A stretch of 64,000 nt of DNA, from contig NZ_FNDY01000002.1 in assembly GCF_900099895.1 (NCBI RefSeq), forward strand, positions 1 to 64,000, in the 5' to 3' direction. This stretch comes from Paenibacillus naphthalenovorans. Lineage in GTDB: Bacteria; Bacillota; Bacilli; Paenibacillales; NBRC-103111. Made by a program: the position numbers and the translations under genes. The stretch's first letter is position 1, and each line of letters begins with the position of its first letter. Below are positions 36,595 to 45,716 of this stretch, in pieces. Under the pieces are notes generated by a model. That model was given only the letters and a program-made list of their open reading frames with translations, was not told the origin of the DNA and ran no database searches.

Positions 36595-38901
36595 TTAATT
36601 GCCGTGGGGGGCCGAGGGTGCGGACTCCTCTTTATTTTCTTTATTTTCGGCACCATTCTCAGCGCCGTCATGGTTCGGGTTGGTTTGCGGTTTCTCCGAT
36701 TCGGCATTCTCCTCCGTCTCACCGTAAGGATGGAGCCGCAGGTGCAGCACCCGGTCTTCCCCGGCGCCCTCCAACGTCTGGCTCGTTACATATCCTTCTC
36801 CCTCGGATTGACATCGCAGCTTGAGGAAGGAGCAGAGTCCGATCGCATCGCGAAGCGATTTGCCGGTCATGTCCGGTACCGGAACATCTTTCGTCTCCTG
36901 CATCATTACATACATTCGCTGCAAGCCTCCGATTTCGGTGCCAGGGGCGGGATATTGTGCAATCACGCCGGCTCCTTGGCCGATCGCCGCTACCGAAATG
37001 CCGAATTTGTCCATCGTCTTCCGGGCTTGATCAAGCGACAGGCTTGTCAAATCGGGAACAGCGGCAAGCATCTTCTGTTCCGCCGCTTGAGCGTGCTGTT
37101 GAGCCGCCGTATTCGGCGCGATGCCCATATAACGCAAGGTTTGCGAGACGATTTCCTTGAACGCCGGGGCCGCTACATCCCCTCCAAGATGGTAGTTTCC
37201 CCCCAGGTCCGGTTCGTCGACGATAATGGTAACCAGAATTTGAGGATTTTCAAGCGGTGCATACCCGGCAAACGAAATCACCCATTTGCCTTCGGCATAC
37301 CCTTTCTGACCCGGAATAACCTTATTCGCCGTACCTGTCTTACCGGCTATGCGATAGCCGTCGATATAAGCTTTTCTTCCCGTACCTATCGATTGGTCGG
37401 CTACAACCTGCTCCAGATATTCACCGACCTGCTTGGCCGTGTTTTCCGAAACGACTCTGCGGATTTCCTTGGGTTCGAATTTTTTTATAATTTCTCCCGT
37501 TTCCGGGTTATAAATTTCTTTGATCAAATGAGGCCACATCAATTTGCCGCCATTGGCAATGGCCGCATAGGCCGCCGTCTGCTGTATCGCCGTAGCCGTC
37601 AGCCCTTGACCGTAAGTAGCTGTGGCAAATTCCGCCGGATAACGCATATTTACGATTCCGGCGACTTCTCCGGCAATATCCACACCGGTCTTTGCGCCGA
37701 AACCGAACTTTTCGATATACGCCCGAAGCTTATCCTGCCCGAGCTTCTCATACCCCAGCTTGACAAATGCGACATTACTGGACCGCTTCAAGCCTTCGAG
37801 ATAGGATATTTGTCCCCAGCCCGAGACGTTGTGGTCATGCAGCCTCCGACCCGGGACGGCAATCGAACCAGATTGATAGGTTTCATTCGGATTGAAAATG
37901 CCTTCCTCCACCGCTGCAGCGAGCGTGACCAGCTTGAAGGTCGATCCCGGTTCGTATTGGGAAGCTACCGCATGATTGACAAAATCGCTTTGCCGCTTTG
38001 CTTCCCAATATTTATTGGGGTTGAACGAAGGCATATTGGCCAATCCGAGAATTTCCATGGTATGGGGATCCACCGCGATCGCCGTCACGCTTTTCGGACG
38101 CCATTTTTCGTACACTTTTTGGATGGCGCTCTCCATATAAAACTGGATGTTTTTGTCCAGCGTCAGCCTCACGTTGTCTCCGTTGACGGCCGGCTGGTAC
38201 TTTCTCTGGGAATGGGGCAGCTCCACGCCGTAGCGATCTTTCTCATAGCTCAGCCATCCGGATTCGCCTTTTAGATATTCATCCAGCTGGGATTCCAAAC
38301 CCATGATCGGTTTGCCATCTTTATCCATGTAGCCGAGCAGATGAGCCGCCAGACCTCCGGACGGATAAAACCGTTTGCTCTCGGGCAGCAATAGAATGCC
38401 CAGGCTTTTTTTCGTATTCAGCTTCTGTTGAAGCTCCTTCTCGAGCGCTTTGATTTTATCGGCAATCTCCGCATCGATCTTCCAGCCTTCATTCCGAATT
38501 TCCACTTGGGTATAATAGGAACCGTCATCTCGCTTCTGATTGATCCGGGTACGGATTTTATCCGCAAGCGCCGCCAAAGCGCCGGAATCATTCGAATTGC
38601 CCAAAATTTCAGATAGTCCCTGAACGATTTCGTTCTCGATGCCCTTATCATGAATGATTTTCGGATTCAGCGCCAGCGTATAGGCGGGCGAATCCTCCGC
38701 AAGCACTTTATCATTGCGGTCCAAAATCGTGCCACGTACCGGCCTGAGCTCCTTGTCTGTCGCCCACATCATTTTTGCGTCCGACAGCAATTCCGCCCCC
38801 TGGACCACTTGAACCCAATACAATCGGGTAACCAGGACAACAAAAAGGAGGGTGAAGGCCCCTCCAATAATTAACGACCGCAACTTTACTTTTCTAGTCA
38901 T
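36595..38901 (-). CDS. pbpB: Division transpeptidase PBP2B (FtsI type)
   Basis: Septal peptidoglycan transpeptidase. The 768 residues have an N-terminal membrane anchor (about 8-30) and a pedestal domain. The transpeptidase motifs are STFK (320-323), SSN (374-376) and KTGT (521-524). Two PASTA domains (about 600-735) follow, then a low-complexity Glu/Asn-rich tail of about 40 residues that ends in SAPHGN. The gene follows ftsL by 28 nt. A gap of about 196 nt with small inverted repeats separates it from spoVD. Confidence 0.94.
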   Translation of the reverse strand: MTRKVKLRSLIIGGAFTLLFVVLVTRLYWVQVVQGAELLSDAKMMWATDKELRPVRGTILDRNDKVLAEDSPAYTLALNPKIIHDKGIENEIVQGLSEILGNSNDSGALAALADKIRTRINQKRDDGSYYTQVEIRNEGWKIDAEIADKIKALEKELQQKLNTKKSLGILLLPESKRFYPSGGLAAHLLGYMDKDGKPIMGLESQLDEYLKGESGWLSYEKDRYGVELPHSQRKYQPAVNGDNVRLTLDKNIQFYMESAIQKVYEKWRPKSVTAIAVDPHTMEILGLANMPSFNPNKYWEAKRQSDFVNHAVASQYEPGSTFKLVTLAAAVEEGIFNPNETYQSGSIAVPGRRLHDHNVSGWGQISYLEGLKRSSNVAFVKLGYEKLGQDKLRAYIEKFGFGAKTGVDIAGEVAGIVNMRYPAEFATATYGQGLTATAIQQTAAYAAIANGGKLMWPHLIKEIYNPETGEIIKKFEPKEIRRVVSENTAKQVGEYLEQVVADQSIGTGRKAYIDGYRIAGKTGTANKVIPGQKGYAEGKWVISFAGYAPLENPQILVTIIVDEPDLGGNYHLGGDVAAPAFKEIVSQTLRYMGIAPNTAAQQHAQAAEQKMLAAVPDLTSLSLDQARKTMDKFGISVAAIGQGAGVIAQYPAPGTEIGGLQRMYVMMQETKDVPVPDMTGKSLRDAIGLCSFLKLRCQSEGEGYVTSQTLEGAGEDRVLHLRLHPYGETEENAESEKPQTNPNHDGAENGAENKENKEESAPSAPHGN

Positions 38902-38929
38902 CGGCTGCTCCCCCTATTCGAATAGCAGA

Positions 38930-39370
38930 TCAGGGTTGATCCTTTGATTTGTTCGTATTTGCGGCTATACCTTGAGAAGATACGGACGATGTACCCGTTT
39001 TGGCATTGCCGGACGGTTTGACCTGGTTGTCTCCGGGAACTCCGTAACCGAGTTTTTTGGCTTCCTCTTCCAGCCTTCTCGGATCAGACAATCCATCCAC
39101 CCGCTGCTTCAAAATACTGTTCTCCGCTTCCAGTCTACTGATTTTCTGTTCAATGGACTTGATGTCCGCATTCATCTCATAGATCAGTGCATATCTCCAG
39201 ATAATCAATCCCGCCACCACTACGCAAATGAGGACGGTGAATAAATAAAGAAGCTTCTCCTGCAGCGGCAGCGCCTTGCTCCGGTAAACGACTTTCTTCG
39301 TTTCCCTGATCTTCACTTTGGGCTGCGTTTTTTGTTCTGTCGCTAAATTCCCATGCATGTAGGCTGGCAA
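38930..39370 (-). CDS. ftsL: Cell division protein FtsL
   Basis: Small bitopic division protein that partners DivIB and DivIC. It has a basic cytoplasmic N-terminus, one transmembrane helix (about residues 40-61) and an extracellular coiled coil (MNADIKSIEQKISRLEAEN and on). A polar Ser/Thr/Asn tail is longer than in B. subtilis. TTG at 39370 is 6 nt after GGGGAG and is preferred. The ATG at 39376 touches the ribosome site, and the ATG at 39358 is also possible. Confidence 0.88.
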   Translation of the reverse strand: MPAYMHGNLATEQKTQPKVKIRETKKVVYRSKALPLQEKLLYLFTVLICVVVAGLIIWRYALIYEMNADIKSIEQKISRLEAENSILKQRVDGLSDPRRLEEEAKKLGYGVPGDNQVKPSGNAKTGTSSVSSQGIAANTNKSKDQP

Positions 39371-39383
39371 CGTCATCTCCCCC

Positions 39384-40340
39384 TTAAGAAGGTAATTTTT
39401 CAGCTATTCTCAGCTTTGCCGAACGCGCTCGCGGGTTCTCTTCAAGCTCTTTTGCGCCGGCTTCGATCGGTTTGCGGTTAATCAACTTGACAATACCTGC
39501 GGGGTTGCATACGCACAATGGAAAATCCGGCGGACATGTGCATTTCCCTACGTATTTGGCAAACGTTTGTTTGCAGATTCGATCCTCGAGCGAATGAAAC
39601 GTAATGACTGCCACTCTGCCTCCCGGAGCCAGACAGCGAATCGTTTGCTCGAGCGCTTCTTCAAAGGCTCCGAGCTCGTCGTTAACGGCAATGCGCAGCG
39701 CCTGAAAGCTCCGTTTGGCCGGATGAGGCCCTGTGCGGCGCGCGGCTGCAGGGATAGCTTCCTTAATCAGCTCGACCAAGCGGCCAGTCGTTTCGATCGG
39801 CGCTTCGGCCCTCGCAGCAGCGATTTTGGCAGCGATTCTTCTGGCAAACTTCTCCTCGCCATATTCGAATAGAATGTCGGCGATTTCCTGCTCAGACCAT
39901 TCATTGACAATATCTTTGGCTGTTAACGGCGATGTCCGGTCCATCCGCATATCCAGCTCGGCATCATGGTTGTAGCTAAATCCTCTGTCCGCCTCGTCAA
40001 GCTGAGGCGATGAAACGCCCAAATCAAACAGTATGCCGTCCACCTGGGGGCGGCCGTCTTTTAACGCCCGGGGGATACGTTTCAATTCCCGTTCAAGATA
40101 ACGGAAATTACTCCGCACCAGCTTTACCTTGTCCGCCGCTCCGGCCAGACGCTGCCGGGCATGATCCAGCGCCGCATCATCCTGATCGAATGCGATAAGC
40201 AATCCCTCCGGACCCAATCGCGAGGCGATCTCCAAACTGTGCCCCGCACCGCCGAGCGTACAATCAACATATACGCCGTCCGGTTTGATATGCAGACCTT
40301 CCACTGCTTCGTTCTTTAGTACGGTTACGTGATGAAACAT
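39384..40340 (-). CDS. rsmH: 16S rRNA (cytosine-1402 N4)-methyltransferase
   Basis: Methylates the P-site region of 16S rRNA. The 318 residues begin [16 protein letters not shown] and include the SAM-binding [10 protein letters not shown], the [19 protein letters not shown] block and [12 protein letters not shown]. The ATG at 40340 follows AGGAGG at about 10 nt. The frame is open 11 codons upstream without a site. Standard mraZ-rsmH-ftsL order. Confidence 0.96.
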   Translation of the reverse strand: MFHHVTVLKNEAVEGLHIKPDGVYVDCTLGGAGHSLEIASRLGPEGLLIAFDQDDAALDHARQRLAGAADKVKLVRSNFRYLERELKRIPRALKDGRPQVDGILFDLGVSSPQLDEADRGFSYNHDAELDMRMDRTSPLTAKDIVNEWSEQEIADILFEYGEEKFARRIAAKIAAARAEAPIETTGRLVELIKEAIPAAARRTGPHPAKRSFQALRIAVNDELGAFEEALEQTIRCLAPGGRVAVITFHSLEDRICKQTFAKYVGKCTCPPDFPLCVCNPAGIVKLINRKPIEAGAKELEENPRARSAKLRIAEKLPS

Positions 40341-40376
40341 GCGCTTGATTCCTCCTGAGGCGTCCGTAAACACGAA

Positions 40377-40814
40377 TTACAAATCAAAGTTAAAGTCGAC
40401 CAATTTTTCAGCAATCTCATTAAAGGATTCCTCGGACTCCTGGAAATAGTTTTCCCAAATCGGCTTGCTCCAAATCTCCACCCGATTGGAAACGCCGATC
40501 ACAACGCAATCCTTGTCCAGCTTGGCATGTTCAATCAAATTGTTCGGCAGATTTACTCTGCCCTGCTTGTCCAGCTCGCACTCGGTGGCGCCGGAAAAAA
40601 AGAATCGGGTAAAGGCACGGGCATCGGACTTCATGAGCGGCAGCGATTTGAGCTTTTGCTCCAGCACCGCCCATTCCTGCATAGGGTATACAAACAAGCA
40701 TTGGTCCAGGCCGCGAGTGACGATAAACGATGTTCCGAGGGCTTCACGAAATTTCGCCGGCACGATCATGCGGCCTTTCTCATCGATGGTATGTTGAAAC
40801 TCCCCCATGAACAC
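40377..40814 (-). CDS. mraZ: Transcriptional regulator MraZ
   Basis: DNA-binding repressor of the dcw operon, first gene of the cluster. The 145 residues contain two SpoVT/AbrB-like halves with the family motifs [15 protein letters not shown] and [17 protein letters not shown]. The GTG at 40814 gives MFMGEFQ, matching B. subtilis MFMGEYQ, and lies 9 nt after GGGGG. The ATG at 40808 is an alternative. The frame stays open 41 codons upstream across the operator. Confidence 0.95.
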   Translation of the reverse strand: MFMGEFQHTIDEKGRMIVPAKFREALGTSFIVTRGLDQCLFVYPMQEWAVLEQKLKSLPLMKSDARAFTRFFFSGATECELDKQGRVNLPNNLIEHAKLDKDCVVIGVSNRVEIWSKPIWENYFQESEESFNEIAEKLVDFNFDL

Positions 40815-40818
40815 CACT

Positions 40819-40860
40819 CGCCACCCCCTTTTCCACCACTTTACCCCACTTCTCACCACT
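40819..40860 (-). promoter_or_regulatory. Candidate MraZ operator: 10-bp GTGG repeats
   Basis: On the minus strand GTGGTG-AGAA, GTGGGG-TAAA, GTGGTG-GAAA and a weaker AGGGGG-TGGC follow one another at exact 10-bp steps, directly before mraZ. Known MraZ sites are short G-rich direct repeats with this helical spacing. A TATATT just upstream could be the -10 of the mraZ promoter. Confidence 0.65.
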
Positions 40861-40887
40861 TTCAATATAATATTTCGCCATGTTAAC

Positions 40888-40930
40888 AAAAAATCCTGCT
40901 CCGTCATCAGACGATCGCAGGATTTTTTTA
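40888..40930 (-). terminator. Terminator between the DUF4349 lipoprotein gene and mraZ
   Basis: AATCCTGC pairs with GCAGGATT around a 17-nt loop, with an A-run before and T-run after on the minus strand. It isolates the mraZ promoter from upstream transcription. Confidence 0.85.
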
Positions 40931-40936
40931 AACCCA

Positions 40937-41965
40937 TTATTCGTTTTTCGGTTCCTGAAGCTGATTATGTTCTGAAAGTCTGGCACGAATCTCCTCCAGC
41001 CTGGCCTTTCGCCGCCGCCTCATAAGATAAACGGGAACAATAGCCAAAGCAAGAAGAAGCAGAACAGGCAGTGCCCCTGCTACGATAACAATCACCCATT
41101 GGAACAGGAAACCAAGCATCGTTGCCGTTCCGTTCAGCGCAGCTGCCGCACGCTCCATCAGAGGGCCGCGCTCCTGTGCCTTGATCGCTTCCGCAGAACC
41201 GATCTTTTGCGTAATCCGGAGTTCGATGGTCGAATAGGCCACGTTTTGCTCCAGGTATCTCATTCTTCCCTGGATGCGCTCGATCTCCTCCTGCACCTTG
41301 CCCAGCTCGTTGGAAAAAGCGACCAATTCATCTGTTTTCTCCGCCTTTTCCATAAAAGCGACCAAACGTCCTTCCATCACCTGCTTCGCCTTTAACCGGG
41401 CCGTCAAATCGACGTACTCTTCGGTGACATCCTGGCCCTGCATGTTTTTTTGCATGCTTGGGTTGATTTTCTCCAGAAGATCGAGCAACGATTGAAATCC
41501 GTTTGCAGGTACTTTAATGGTAAAAATCCCGTACTTTTCCGACGAAGACGTATTTTCGTTGAATTGCAGAATATACGCGCCCGACTGTTTGACTGCCTCC
41601 TGCACCCGGGACTCCGCTTCTTCATAATTCTCCACCTGCATAACCAAATTGGCGGTGTAAATAATCTTGCGGCTAAACGGCTCCGCCGCCAGTGCCGTTT
41701 CCGCCGCAGGGCCGCCGGCTTCCTGACCTTCCGAAGCCCTCCCGGCCGTATTGGTCTGACTGTCCGCAACCGCGCCCGGGCTTGCTTTCGCATCAGCGGC
41801 CTGGTTGTGGCCGGAAGCCGCCGACGAAGACGATGCCGCTGGATCATTCGAAGCGCTGCAGCCTGCCAGTAAAGCTGCCAAAACTGCGCTTAACGCCATC
41901 CCTCGCCATAAACGGTTCCAGCTTGTTCGAGCCGTCCTTCCCAACCATTCCTTTTCGCTTCGCAT
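40937..41965 (-). CDS. DUF4349 lipoprotein
   Basis: Surface lipoprotein of unknown function. The 342 residues have a signal peptide with lipobox LLAGC (Cys36), then a low-complexity Ala/Ser linker (about 37-95). The DUF4349 domain follows (about 97-265), with a central coiled coil ([21 protein letters not shown]), then one C-terminal transmembrane helix (about 280-315) and a basic tail. So it is anchored at both ends. ATG follows GGGGGA. It sits between ahcY and mraZ, where the closest Bacillus arrangement has none. Confidence 0.85.
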   Translation of the reverse strand: MRSEKEWLGRTARTSWNRLWRGMALSAVLAALLAGCSASNDPAASSSSAASGHNQAADAKASPGAVADSQTNTAGRASEGQEAGGPAAETALAAEPFSRKIIYTANLVMQVENYEEAESRVQEAVKQSGAYILQFNENTSSSEKYGIFTIKVPANGFQSLLDLLEKINPSMQKNMQGQDVTEEYVDLTARLKAKQVMEGRLVAFMEKAEKTDELVAFSNELGKVQEEIERIQGRMRYLEQNVAYSTIELRITQKIGSAEAIKAQERGPLMERAAAALNGTATMLGFLFQWVIVIVAGALPVLLLLALAIVPVYLMRRRRKARLEEIRARLSEHNQLQEPKNE

Positions 41966-42136
41966 GAAAGATCCCCCTTGTTTTTTTATCTTCGTACGCT
42001 TCGCTGAAAAACCGATGGTGTTAATGATATGACGCAGGGGATGGCGAGGTTGTTGCAGAAGAATGGAAATTTTTATCCTGATTAGCAGATGTTTGGAGGG
42101 GGCGGATGTTTGGGTAAGGGTTCGTTTGGCGGCAAT

Positions 42137-42171
42137 GCAAAAAAATCCCCCTGCGCTGAGGCAAGGGGAAG
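42137..42171 (-). terminator. Terminator after ahcY
   Basis: On the minus strand CTTCCCC...GGGGGA with an inner TGC/GCA pair is followed by TTTTTTT. Between it and the DUF4349 gene start (about 170 nt) nothing else is recognisable. Confidence 0.88.
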
Positions 42172-42194
42172 TACGGTTTTGAAAAGCTGGAATA

Positions 42195-43460
42195 TTAATG
42201 CTCCGCCCAGCTATCCAAATAGCTTTTTTGCTCCTCGGTCAGCGAATCGATCCCGATGCCCAAGGATGCAAGCTTGAAGCGTGCCACTTGCTCATCCAGT
42301 TCATAAGGCACATTCACCACTTTATTGCCGATCTGCTTGTAGTTATCGTTTACGTATTTCAGAGACATGGCCTGCAGCGCAAAGGTCATATCCATGATTT
42401 CCGCCGGGTGACCGTCGCCAGCCGCCAGGTTGACCAACCGGCCTTCCGCCAGCACATAAAATTTGCGCCCGTCCTTCATCGTATACTCCTCGATGTTGCG
42501 GCGAACCGTCCGCTTGGAGACGGAAAGCTCTTCCAGCTCCACTTTATTTACTTCAACGTCAAAGTGTCCGGCATTGGACAAAATCGCTCCGTCCTTCATT
42601 ACCTTGTAGTGCTCTCCGCGGATCACGTCCCGGTTGCCCGTTACGGTGACGAAATAGTCGCCCACTTTGGCGGCTTCCAGCATCGGCATGACGGCAAAGC
42701 CGTCCATATAGGCTTCCACCGCTTTAATGGCATCAACTTCTGTAACGATGACGTTGGCGCCAAGTCCTTTTGCCCGCATCGCCACACCTTTACCGCACCA
42801 GCCGTAGCCCACAACGACAACCGTTTTACCCGCAACCACCAGATTCGTCGTCCGGTTGATGCCATCCCATACCGATTGCCCGGTACCGTATCGGTTATCG
42901 AACAAATATTTGCAGAACGCATCGTTGACAGCCACCATCGGGAACTGCAGCTGTCCTTCTTTTTCAAGAGACTTCAAACGAAGAATGCCTGTCGTTGTTT
43001 CTTCCGCGCCGCCGCGTATGTTCTTCAGCAGGTCTTTGCGTTCGGAGTGCAGAATCGTAACCAGGTCGCCTCCGTCGTCGATGATGAGGTCCGGTTCGGT
43101 TTCCAGCGTTTTGATCAGCAGCTCCTTATATTCCTTCGGATCCGGGTTGTATTTGGCAAATACCGTGATGCCATCCTCGACTAGTGCGGCGCACACATCA
43201 TCCTGCGTCGAAAGCGGATTGCTGCCGCAAATCGTTACATCCGCTCCTCCGGCCTGCACTACTTTGGCGAGATAGGCGGTTTTAGCCTCCAGATGAAGCG
43301 AGATGGCCACTTTCAACCCTTTAAACGGCTGCTCTTTCTCAAACTGCTCCCGAATGCGGTTTAATACTGGCATATGGGCATTCACCCAATCAATTTTCAA
43401 ATGCCCCTCAGGCGCTAGCGCGATATCGCGAATCACGCTTTTTTCAATCGTACTTTTCAT
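42195..43460 (-). CDS. ahcY: S-adenosylhomocysteinase
   Basis: Hydrolyses S-adenosylhomocysteine to adenosine and homocysteine, relieving product inhibition of methyltransferases. The 421 residues include the NAD-binding Rossmann loop VVVVGYGWCGKG and the substrate segments SLHLEAKTAYL, NDAFCKYLFDNRYGTGQS and SNAGHFDVEV. Many Bacillales recycle SAH through Pfs and LuxS or MccA instead, so this single-enzyme route is notable. Related enzymes can prefer S-inosylhomocysteine. ATG after AGGAGG; 40 nt downstream of bshC. Confidence 0.93.
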   Translation of the reverse strand: MKSTIEKSVIRDIALAPEGHLKIDWVNAHMPVLNRIREQFEKEQPFKGLKVAISLHLEAKTAYLAKVVQAGGADVTICGSNPLSTQDDVCAALVEDGITVFAKYNPDPKEYKELLIKTLETEPDLIIDDGGDLVTILHSERKDLLKNIRGGAEETTTGILRLKSLEKEGQLQFPMVAVNDAFCKYLFDNRYGTGQSVWDGINRTTNLVVAGKTVVVVGYGWCGKGVAMRAKGLGANVIVTEVDAIKAVEAYMDGFAVMPMLEAAKVGDYFVTVTGNRDVIRGEHYKVMKDGAILSNAGHFDVEVNKVELEELSVSKRTVRRNIEEYTMKDGRKFYVLAEGRLVNLAAGDGHPAEIMDMTFALQAMSLKYVNDNYKQIGNKVVNVPYELDEQVARFKLASLGIGIDSLTEEQKSYLDSWAEH

Positions 43461-43500
43461 GAGCAGCTCCTCCTCGATATATCGTCGAATGGATGATTCT

Positions 43501-45159
43501 CTACATATAACATATATAATGCTTTCCGTCTATGGTTACCGGCAGCTCCAGCAGCTCCTTCAGCCAGCCGTCACCGTATTTATTCAAATAAGCGGATATG
43601 TTATACACTCTTTCCTGCGGTTTGCCGCCAGGCGCAATCGTAAGACCGATCCGCTGGAAATGCCGCAGTCCCGACTCATTCTGGGAACGCAGCCCGTCTT
43701 CGGCCTTATGCTGTAAAAATTCGATCTGTTCGATAATTTTGCCCAAATTGGTCTCTCCTAATTTCCCGAGACCCGGATTAATACCGGAAATCGCCGCGAT
43801 CAAGGGCTCATAGCCCGAACGGAACTGTTCTTTCACTTCTCCGAACCGGGCTTCGAGCTGCAGCCGGTCTTGGGCACGCAGCCATTCCTGCTGTTTCTCT
43901 TCAAGACGCAGCACCACATCTTCGAACGTGAGACCATATTTTTGCATGTTTTTGTGGACCGTGCCTTCCACAATGGTGAATCCGAGGCGCGGAACCAATA
44001 GCGGCATCCTCATCCCCAGCAGATGAAACGCCTTGCGCGTCAAGCCCCAATAGGCAATTTCCGCAGGGCCGAGTACGGTGGCCAGTACAGGAAACAAAAA
44101 TTCCTGCATCAGCGGCCGGGTCATGACATTATTGCTCAGCCGCTCCGGCGCGGTGTCCGCCCAATCCAGCAGCCGTTCCCGCGAGAACCTCCGCACGCCC
44201 TTGCGGTCGGTGAAGCCCCCACTGTCATCGGCATACAACAAAATCCGTTCGCCTTCTTCATCGTATACAAATAAATTGGCTGCATTCGTATGGAGCTCCG
44301 CTTGAGGCTGATAGCCGCATGCCATCAGTTGATCACGGTTTTGGAGGAAGGCTTCGTTCAACTCGCCGTTTTGCTCAATGAGCGTCCGAAACATGGATCC
44401 TTCCACCTTGCGCAGGGCGGGATCGTCGGAGTCCAGAAGCACGAGCCCTTGCGAGCCGAACAGCCGAGCCATCAGCCTGGCGAATAAATCCACCAGCGTG
44501 GCCGACTCTTCCACCGCAGCCCGAAACGATTGGACTAATTCATCCTTAAACTCGGTTGTCATTAACGACTGCTCCAGCTGCCGCAGCGCATCCTCCCACT
44601 GCTGGCGTCCAAGCTTCGTTCGGCTGACCGACGTTCTCAAGCCAGTAGGATGCTCCACCTTAATTTTATCCACTTGAAGATTCGGCGTCAGATAGTTCAC
44701 GTGATTGACTTCATCAAAATCATGATCCTCACCGGCAATCCAAAACACCGGCACCACCGGCCGGTTCAGTTTCCCGGAAGCTTCTTTCGCCAACCGGAGC
44801 AAGGTGACCGCCTTATAAATCACGAGCAGCGGTCCCGTAAACAGCGAAGCCTGCTGGCCTCCTACCACGCACAGCGTCCGTTTGTCTCTCAGCCGCTCGA
44901 TCGCATCCATCGCTTCGCCGGCGTTGCCGGCCCGCTCATTGAACTGGCGCAGCGCATCCGCCAGCCGCTGACGATCCGCTCCGGTCACGCGCTCCTGATC
45001 AAGCCAGGATGCTCGGGCCCGCCAGCTTTCCCATTCCCAAGGATTATAGTCATAAAGCTCGCCCGTCTTCTCAAAACGGCTCACATAATCGTCCGTCAAA
45101 GGCTGGCCGGATTCCCATTGTATTGCTTCCAAGCGCACGTTTCCCGCCACCTTTCCCAT
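43501..45159 (-). CDS. bshC: Bacillithiol synthase BshC (cysteine-adding)
   Basis: Putative last enzyme of bacillithiol synthesis, adding cysteine to GlcN-malate. The 552 residues match the BshC family: the N-terminal Rossmann core has VVGGQQASLFTGPLLVIYKA and PVFWIAGEDHDFDEVNH, and a C-terminal coiled-coil region (about 380-470) follows. It lies just upstream of the mraZ region, as yllA does in B. subtilis, but ahcY and a DUF4349 gene intervene here. Confidence 0.94.
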   Translation of the reverse strand: MGKVAGNVRLEAIQWESGQPLTDDYVSRFEKTGELYDYNPWEWESWRARASWLDQERVTGADRQRLADALRQFNERAGNAGEAMDAIERLRDKRTLCVVGGQQASLFTGPLLVIYKAVTLLRLAKEASGKLNRPVVPVFWIAGEDHDFDEVNHVNYLTPNLQVDKIKVEHPTGLRTSVSRTKLGRQQWEDALRQLEQSLMTTEFKDELVQSFRAAVEESATLVDLFARLMARLFGSQGLVLLDSDDPALRKVEGSMFRTLIEQNGELNEAFLQNRDQLMACGYQPQAELHTNAANLFVYDEEGERILLYADDSGGFTDRKGVRRFSRERLLDWADTAPERLSNNVMTRPLMQEFLFPVLATVLGPAEIAYWGLTRKAFHLLGMRMPLLVPRLGFTIVEGTVHKNMQKYGLTFEDVVLRLEEKQQEWLRAQDRLQLEARFGEVKEQFRSGYEPLIAAISGINPGLGKLGETNLGKIIEQIEFLQHKAEDGLRSQNESGLRHFQRIGLTIAPGGKPQERVYNISAYLNKYGDGWLKELLELPVTIDGKHYICYM

Positions 45160-45225
45160 ACTTGATCCTGCTTATACTTATGTAAAGAAAGCCGCTTTCG
45201 CTTTGTAATCGCAAGTAGCATCTAT

Positions 45226-45254
45226 ATTGTACACATGTTGAGAAAAATCGTCAA
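45226..45254 (-). promoter_or_regulatory. Sigma-A promoter of bshC
   Basis: On the minus strand TTGACG (45249-45254) and TACAAT (45226-45231) are separated by exactly 17 bp, 66 nt before the bshC start. Confidence 0.7.
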
Positions 45255-45279
45255 AATGTACGTCCCCGCTAACAGCAAG

Positions 45280-45308
45280 AACCGTCCGCCAACTGCCCGC
45301 GGACGGTT
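45280..45308 (-). terminator. Strong hairpin after the comFB-like gene
   Basis: AACCGTCCGC and GCGGACGGTT form a perfect 10-bp stem with a 9-nt loop. The minus-strand tail TTCTTGCTGTT is only moderately T-rich. It most likely ends the panE-DUF3397-comFB transcript upstream of the bshC promoter. Confidence 0.65.
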
Positions 45309-45415
45309 ATCTTCTTTATATAATACAACCACGCTGCAAAATCGACGAGCTTGCCGAGGTCCGTTATGCCGATCCGGCCGGAAATCGGCTTGGCTATCGC
45401 CAACCAGGCCATGTT

Positions 45416-45703
45416 CTATTCGCTGTCGGCCCGCAATGCAAACTTCCTTTCCGAATTCAACACCACATGTATGGCATTCGACAGCTCCCGGTATACATCG
45501 GTCTCCACCTGCATCCGCAGCTGGGTTTTGGCGAATACCTCTCCCTTGACCGTCGAAACATATTTGGCCGGAAGTTTATTCAGTGCAATCGCGATGATGT
45601 CGCTTTGTTCAATTTCCGTTAGATCGGCCAAATACTCCTGGGAATTCATCAATTCTTTCAGGCAGCTTTTCACAACGTCTTCCATTAAGTTATGTACGTT
45701 CAT
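45416..45703 (-). CDS. ComFB-family protein without the cysteine motif
   Basis: The 95 residues resemble late-competence protein ComFB: an N-terminal MNVHNLMEDVVKSCLKELM and the hallmark DIIAIALNKLPAKYVST (about 34-50). In ComFB proper a CxCxxC cluster precedes the DIxAxALN motif; here that stretch (QEYLADLTEIEQ) has no cysteine, so no metal site of that type is expected. Some ComFB-domain proteins elsewhere bind cyclic nucleotides, but no such role can be assigned here. It lies 13 nt after the DUF3397 gene. Confidence 0.65.
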   Translation of the reverse strand: MNVHNLMEDVVKSCLKELMNSQEYLADLTEIEQSDIIAIALNKLPAKYVSTVKGEVFAKTQLRMQVETDVYRELSNAIHVVLNSERKFALRADSE

Positions 45704-45716
45704 TAGGCTTCTCTCC

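Noticed and set aside
36583-38274. Long plus-strand ORF of 563 codons opposite pbpB
   Set aside because: It mirrors a well-supported penicillin-binding protein gene, has no ribosome site and no recognisable domain. High-GC third positions of the real gene explain the open frame.
43461-43500. SAM riboswitch before ahcY
   Set aside because: The gap to bshC is only 40 nt and contains just the ribosome site.
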